Shown one piece after another: positions 7,243 through 9,540 of a stretch of DNA of 9,540 bases (the stretch's first letter is position 1; every line of letters starts with the position of its first letter). The notes below the pieces were generated by a model. It ran no database searches, was not told the DNA's origin, and saw only the letters and a list, made by a program, of their open reading frames with translations. This stretch comes from Tardiphaga sp. Lineage in GTDB: Bacteria > Pseudomonadota > Alphaproteobacteria > Rhizobiales > Xanthobacteraceae. The stretch is from contig JAQGJF010000941.1 of assembly GCA_028290765.1 (NCBI GenBank), forward strand, positions 1-9,540. The letters are read 5' to 3'. The position numbers and the translations under genes were made by a program.

Positions 7243-7253
7243 TGACGACGTCA
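7243..7253. promoter_or_regulatory. Short palindrome upstream of the sigma-54-like site
   Basis: TGACG-A-CGTCA is a perfect inverted repeat with a one-base centre, lying 12 bases before the sigma-54-like element. It could be a protein site. An 11-base palindrome can also arise by chance, so this is weak. Confidence 0.2.
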
Positions 7254-7264
7254 TGTGGTCGCGG

Positions 7265-7280
7265 CGGCACATATCTTGCG
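7265..7280 (+). promoter_or_regulatory. Candidate sigma-54 (-24/-12) promoter for the binding-protein gene
   Basis: CGGCACATATCTTGCG matches the TGGCACG-N4-TTGCW consensus at GGCAC and TTGC. The GG (7266-7267) and GC (7278-7279) are separated by exactly 10 bases, as RpoN promoters require. Only the outer T/W positions and one G differ. Transcription would begin near 7290, giving a short leader of about 28 bases. Nitrogen control of an amide or ureide transporter would make sense, but no activator site is identified. Confidence 0.4.
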
Positions 7281-7317
7281 TTGATGACGACATGAACGAT
7301 TACAGAAAGGCACGACG

Positions 7318-8451
7318 ATGTTGATGAAGACTCTGGCGGCGGCAATCGGACTTTCGCTTGCGCTGCCGATGGCGGCGAATGCGCAAAACATCGTCATCGG
7401 CGCCAGTGTGCCCGATACCGGTCCCGCCGCAGCGCCGGCGATGTGGCAGCGCTGGGGCTATCAGCTTGCGATCGATGAGGCGAATACCGCTGGCGGTGTG
7501 CTGGGCAAGAAGGTTGAACTTCTCGCTTACGACAACCGCTGCAATCCGTCTGAGGCCGTCAACGTCGCCAACAAGCTGGTCGAGGCGAAAGTTGTCACCG
7601 TCGTCGGCGCGCATTGCAGTTCGGCGACACTGGCGACAATGCCGCTGATCGCGGCGGCCAAGATCCCCCTGGTTGATGGCGTCGCCTCGAGCCCGAAGAT
7701 CACCGAACTGTCCGGCATCGGCGGCAATGAGTGGGCCTTCAGGATCAATCCGACCGACGACGATATGATGCAGGCGCTGGGCCTGTATCTCGGCCAGAAT
7801 TCGAACATCAAGCGCGTTGCGATTCTCGGCGAAGACACCGATTTCGGTCGTGGCGGCGCCGCGGCCTTTACGACAGTGGCGAAAAAGAACGGCCTGGAGG
7901 TAATTTCCACCGACTTCCATCCGCAGAGCTATCCCGATTTCACCTCGCTGCTGACGCGTATCCAGCAGAGCAAGCCGGACGCCATCGCGATCTTTCAGCT
8001 TGCTGGCGACCAGTTGAACTTCCTGCGCAACGCGATGCAGCTCGGTGTCAAAATCCCGTATATCGGTCGCTTCGACCCCGGCGGCAACAACCTGCAGATC
8101 ATCCAGGCAGGCGGCATGGAAGGCTCGATCACGGCCTGGACCTACAGCTATCTGGTCGACACTCCCGCGAACAAGGCCTTCGCTGCCGAGGTCGAAAAGC
8201 GGCACAAGACTACGCCGGTGCTGCAGACCTGGGCGGGCTATGACGTGATGCGCCTCGTCCTCACGGCGATCAAGGAGGCCGGTTCAACCGATCCAACCGC
8301 GATCCGCGACGCCATCAAGAAGATCGAATTCACCAACGTGATGGGCGCGCCCGTCAAATTCGACGATCACAACCAGGCCGGCAAGGTCGTGCTGATCGAA
8401 GGCGTCGCCGACAAGAAAGTGAAACTCCTGAAGGAAGTCCTGCTGAAATAA
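7318..8451 (+). CDS. Periplasmic substrate-binding protein of a branched-chain amino-acid-type (Liv/HAAT) ABC transporter
   Basis: 377 residues. The start has a Sec signal peptide: MLMK, a hydrophobic core, then an ANA-type cleavage site before QNIVIG (about residue 22/23). The mature part is a type I periplasmic binding fold (Peripla_BP_6): an IGASVPDTGPAA opening, AIDEANTAGGVLGKKVEL, GAHCSSAT in the ligand pocket region, LGEDTDFGRG at the start of the second lobe, and YDVMRLVLTAIKEAGS near the end. C75 and C100 are 25 residues apart, the same spacing as the LivJ disulfide as I recall it. AAAGG (7306-7310) precedes the ATG by seven bases; an alternative ATG at 7324 is two codons in. It probably delivers substrate to the permease whose ATPase ends at 177, although it is transcribed separately. 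The ligand is unknown and need not be an amino acid. Confidence 0.92.
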   Translation: MLMKTLAAAIGLSLALPMAANAQNIVIGASVPDTGPAAAPAMWQRWGYQLAIDEANTAGGVLGKKVELLAYDNRCNPSEAVNVANKLVEAKVVTVVGAHCSSATLATMPLIAAAKIPLVDGVASSPKITELSGIGGNEWAFRINPTDDDMMQALGLYLGQNSNIKRVAILGEDTDFGRGGAAAFTTVAKKNGLEVISTDFHPQSYPDFTSLLTRIQQSKPDAIAIFQLAGDQLNFLRNAMQLGVKIPYIGRFDPGGNNLQIIQAGGMEGSITAWTYSYLVDTPANKAFAAEVEKRHKTTPVLQTWAGYDVMRLVLTAIKEAGSTDPTAIRDAIKKIEFTNVMGAPVKFDDHNQAGKVVLIEGVADKKVKLLKEVLLK

Positions 8452-8456
8452 TACTC

Positions 8457-8493
8457 GCAGCGAAATCGTGCATTCGCACGCCTTCAATGCTGC
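8457..8493 (+). terminator. Nested hairpin after the binding-protein gene
   Basis: Starting five bases after the stop codon, GCAGC (8457-8461) pairs with GCTGC (8489-8493). Inside it, CGTGC-ATTC-GCACG (8467-8480) is a perfect 5-base stem with a 4-base loop. A run of six T occurs only at 8515-8520, too far for a standard intrinsic terminator. It may serve as a weak terminator or as a 3' stabilising structure. Confidence 0.35.
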
Positions 8494-8527
8494 GGCAGAA
8501 TTTCACCAAGGAACTTTTTTGTGCGGT

Positions 8528-8562
8528 CGTGCCGTGGGTTCTTGAAGAAAGTTTCCGGCACG
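8528..8562. terminator. Second hairpin downstream of the binding-protein gene
   Basis: CGTGCCG (8528-8534) can pair with CGGCACG (8556-8562) across a 21-base loop; an alternative register pairs GCCGTG with CACGGC. A pyrimidine-rich stretch follows but there is no T run. Low confidence as a terminator. Confidence 0.2.
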
Positions 8563-8602
8563 GCCTCCTTCCTGTTGCAAGGCGCCGCGCGCTTACAGCA
8601 GT

Positions 8603-8897
8603 CGAAAACTCAACCTGTAGTAGATCGCATAGTCGGACTGATTGGCGACTAATCGCTTTATACGGGCGCCCGCGCTGAGCTCCTTCATGACCCAAGCTGC
8701 GGCGTCCAGCTCATGCCGGGGCCCGCGGACCAGGCCTCCTTGTTGACCGGGAAAGGTGAACCCAGAACCTCTCCGGACTGCATCGGGAAGTGCCCCTTGA
8801 TGTAGCCGGCCGAGGGCGTCGAGGGCAGAATCGCTAACTCTTCGATCGCGCGGAGGCGTTTGTTATTTCTCAAATATCGGTATAATGTGAAATACAC
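8603..8897 (-). pseudogene. Possible degraded leftward gene, two overlapping frames
   Basis: Between the binding-protein gene and the small secreted protein, no clear intact gene is seen. One leftward frame runs from GTG 8897 to TGA 8685 (70 residues, including YIKGHFPMQSGEVLG and NKEAWSAGPG). The frame one base away is open past that stop and continues to TAA at 8603-8605, ending DYAIYYRLSFRLL. Both stretches use mostly G/C third bases, as real genes here do. The last segment looks like the alternating pattern of an outer-membrane strand. A frameshifted remnant would explain this, but no family was recognised, no start signal is convincing, and chance open frames in GC-rich DNA are a fair alternative. 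The rest of 8452-8966 holds only the hairpins and the promoter listed separately. Confidence 0.25.
8860..8886 (+). promoter_or_regulatory. Candidate promoter of the small secreted protein gene
   Basis: A perfect TATAAT (8881-8886) sits in a locally AT-rich patch (about 8858-8896) within otherwise GC-rich DNA. Upstream, TTGTTA (8860-8865) is a four-of-six -35 with a short 15-base spacer. Transcription would start near 8893 and give a leader of about 74 bases. The -10 is convincing; the -35 is not. Confidence 0.4.
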
Positions 8898-8966
8898 GCA
8901 TCGCCGAGGGCACGGTTACCGCGGCCGGGCAAGGACGTGATGCATCCAACTCATGATGGGGCTAAA

Positions 8967-9335
8967 ATGAAGCTGATCTTGTCCGCGTTGATCGCGATGG
9001 GGATATCTCTCGCGGCTGCGCAATCTTTCGCGGCCGACAGCCGCAACGTGTCGGTCGTCAATGAGACCGGCTATGCCATCAAATTTCTGGGCTTCAACGG
9101 ACCGGATGATGGCCTCGACGAATGGGACAATGAACTCGAGAAAACCCTGCAGAACCAGCAAAACGTCTATGTCGAGTTCGATGAGGACGACGACGGCTGC
9201 GTCTGGAACATCAAGGTGGACTGGGCCAATTACAACGAGTCCGTGCTCTGGAAGAATGTCGATCTTTGCAAGTTCAACGTGCTCCGGTTGCGCTACGACT
9301 CCAATACCAAGACAACATCGTTCATCGCGGAATGA
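8967..9335 (+). CDS. Small secreted acidic protein, function unknown
   Basis: 122 residues from ATG 8967, preceded by GGGG (8958-8961). This start is chosen over the ATG at 8937 because it begins directly with a signal peptide, MKLILSALIAMG, then AAAQSFA with cleavage after about A22. The mature part, about 100 residues, is strongly acidic in its middle (EFDEDDDGCVW). Two cysteines, C78 and C101, could form a disulfide in the periplasm. The order of elements is NVSVVNETGYAIKFLGF, an acidic turn, CVWNIKVDW, and VDLCKFNVLRLRYD with threonines near the end. This resembles a family of short uncharacterised exported proteins I recall from Bradyrhizobium-type genomes, but I cannot name a domain. 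It seems transcribed alone and is not obviously linked to the hydantoinase cluster. No enzymatic motif is seen. Confidence 0.8.
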   Translation: MKLILSALIAMGISLAAAQSFAADSRNVSVVNETGYAIKFLGFNGPDDGLDEWDNELEKTLQNQQNVYVEFDEDDDGCVWNIKVDWANYNESVLWKNVDLCKFNVLRLRYDSNTKTTSFIAE

Positions 9336-9395
9336 TGTCCGTCTTCAGCGTCTGCTCCGGCAGATCGCCGGTGCGGGCTCAGCATAACTGAACGC

Positions 9396-9427
9396 ACGAG
9401 GCCCCGATCGTCGATTCGGGGCCTCGT
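9396..9427. terminator. Strong hairpin, likely bidirectional terminator
   Basis: ACGAGGCCCCGA (9396-9407) and TCGGGGCCTCGT (9416-9427) form a perfect 12-base stem with an 8-base loop. It lies between the ends of two convergent genes (stops at 9335 and 9475), the expected place for a shared terminator. There is no long T run on either side, so its mode of action is uncertain. Confidence 0.65.
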
Positions 9428-9474
9428 CGCGGCAAGGTTTGCATGGTTCGGCTCCGAGAGATGCAGAGTTCGGG

Positions 9475-9540
9475 CTACTGCCGACGGTAACGCAGCGAGT
9501 CGACGAGCAGTGCAAAGGCCGGCGAGGAATGCCGCCGGCT
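9475..9540 (-). CDS. Probable LysR family transcriptional regulator, C-terminal end (partial)
   Basis: Only the last 21 codons and the TAG stop (minus strand, 9477-9475) are in the window; the frame is open to the window edge. The ending SPAFALLVDSLRYR is the type of tail found in many LysR-type regulators, where the final helix reads roughly SPAFR.LVDALRY. The gene runs leftward and faces the small secreted protein gene, with the strong hairpin in between. The call depends on this short tail alone, so another family is possible. Confidence 0.5.
   Translation of the reverse strand, partial: SRRHSSPAFALLVDSLRYRRQ

Noticed and set aside
7079..7324. 81-codon frame in the leader of the binding-protein gene
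   Set aside because: Weak ribosome site, no recognisable protein, Arg-rich composition typical of chance frames, and it would run into the next gene. Kept only as a remark on the leader.
7300..8205. 301-residue minus-strand frame opposite the binding-protein gene
   Set aside because: Antisense shadow: the plus-strand protein has a signal peptide and complete fold.
1..9540. CRISPR arrays, tRNA or rRNA genes, insertion sequences, attachment sites
   Set aside because: No regularly spaced direct repeats, no tRNA-like cloverleaf, no transposase or terminal inverted repeats were seen on either strand by eye.
9510..9540. GCCGGC...GCCGGC inverted repeat at the window end
   Set aside because: It lies within the presumed LysR coding sequence and such short GC repeats are common in this DNA.

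Overview
The window looks like a piece of a high-GC alphaproteobacterial chromosome. Bradyrhizobium or Rhodopseudomonas-type Nitrobacteraceae fits best. That placement rests on the strong G/C preference at third codon positions, the tightly packed operon with AGGAG-type ribosome sites, and the Liv-type transporter with IclR- and LysR-type regulators. It was not checked by any search.

Layout. Positions 1-6042 are a rightward operon. It opens with the tail of a branched-chain amino-acid-type ABC transporter ATPase (LivF). Next come hyuA and hyuB, the two subunits of an ATP-dependent hydantoinase/oxoprolinase/carboxylase-type enzyme. Two unrelated-looking luciferase-like (LLM) flavin- or F420-dependent oxidoreductases follow. 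Spacing is minimal: livF/hyuA overlap in ATGA, hyuA/hyuB are 2 bases apart, and the two LLM genes abut. At 6039-6830 a leftward IclR-type regulator ends inside the stop codon of the second LLM gene. A 487-base divergent control region (6831-7317) separates the regulator from a rightward periplasmic substrate-binding protein of the LivJ/LivK type (7318-8451), which is probably the missing binding protein of the transporter whose ATPase ends at 177. After it, 8452-8966 holds hairpins, a possible degraded leftward gene and a candidate promoter. Then come a small secreted acidic protein (8967-9335), a strong hairpin, and the last codons of what looks like a leftward LysR-type regulator (9475-9540).

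How it may work together (inference). The binding protein and Liv-type permease would import a small nitrogen-containing, probably cyclic, amide or ureide. HyuAB would open or carboxylate it with ATP. The LLM enzymes would oxidise or oxygenate the substrate or product. The IclR protein would sense a substrate or product. The divergent region supports control at both ends: a near-consensus sigma-70 promoter (6983-7011) runs straight into a GGAAC-GAT-GTTCC palindrome, and a 16-base box beside it recurs, inverted and 14/16 identical, at the iclR start. A second candidate promoter with sigma-54 geometry lies 38 bases before the binding-protein start. The substrate cannot be read from the sequence.
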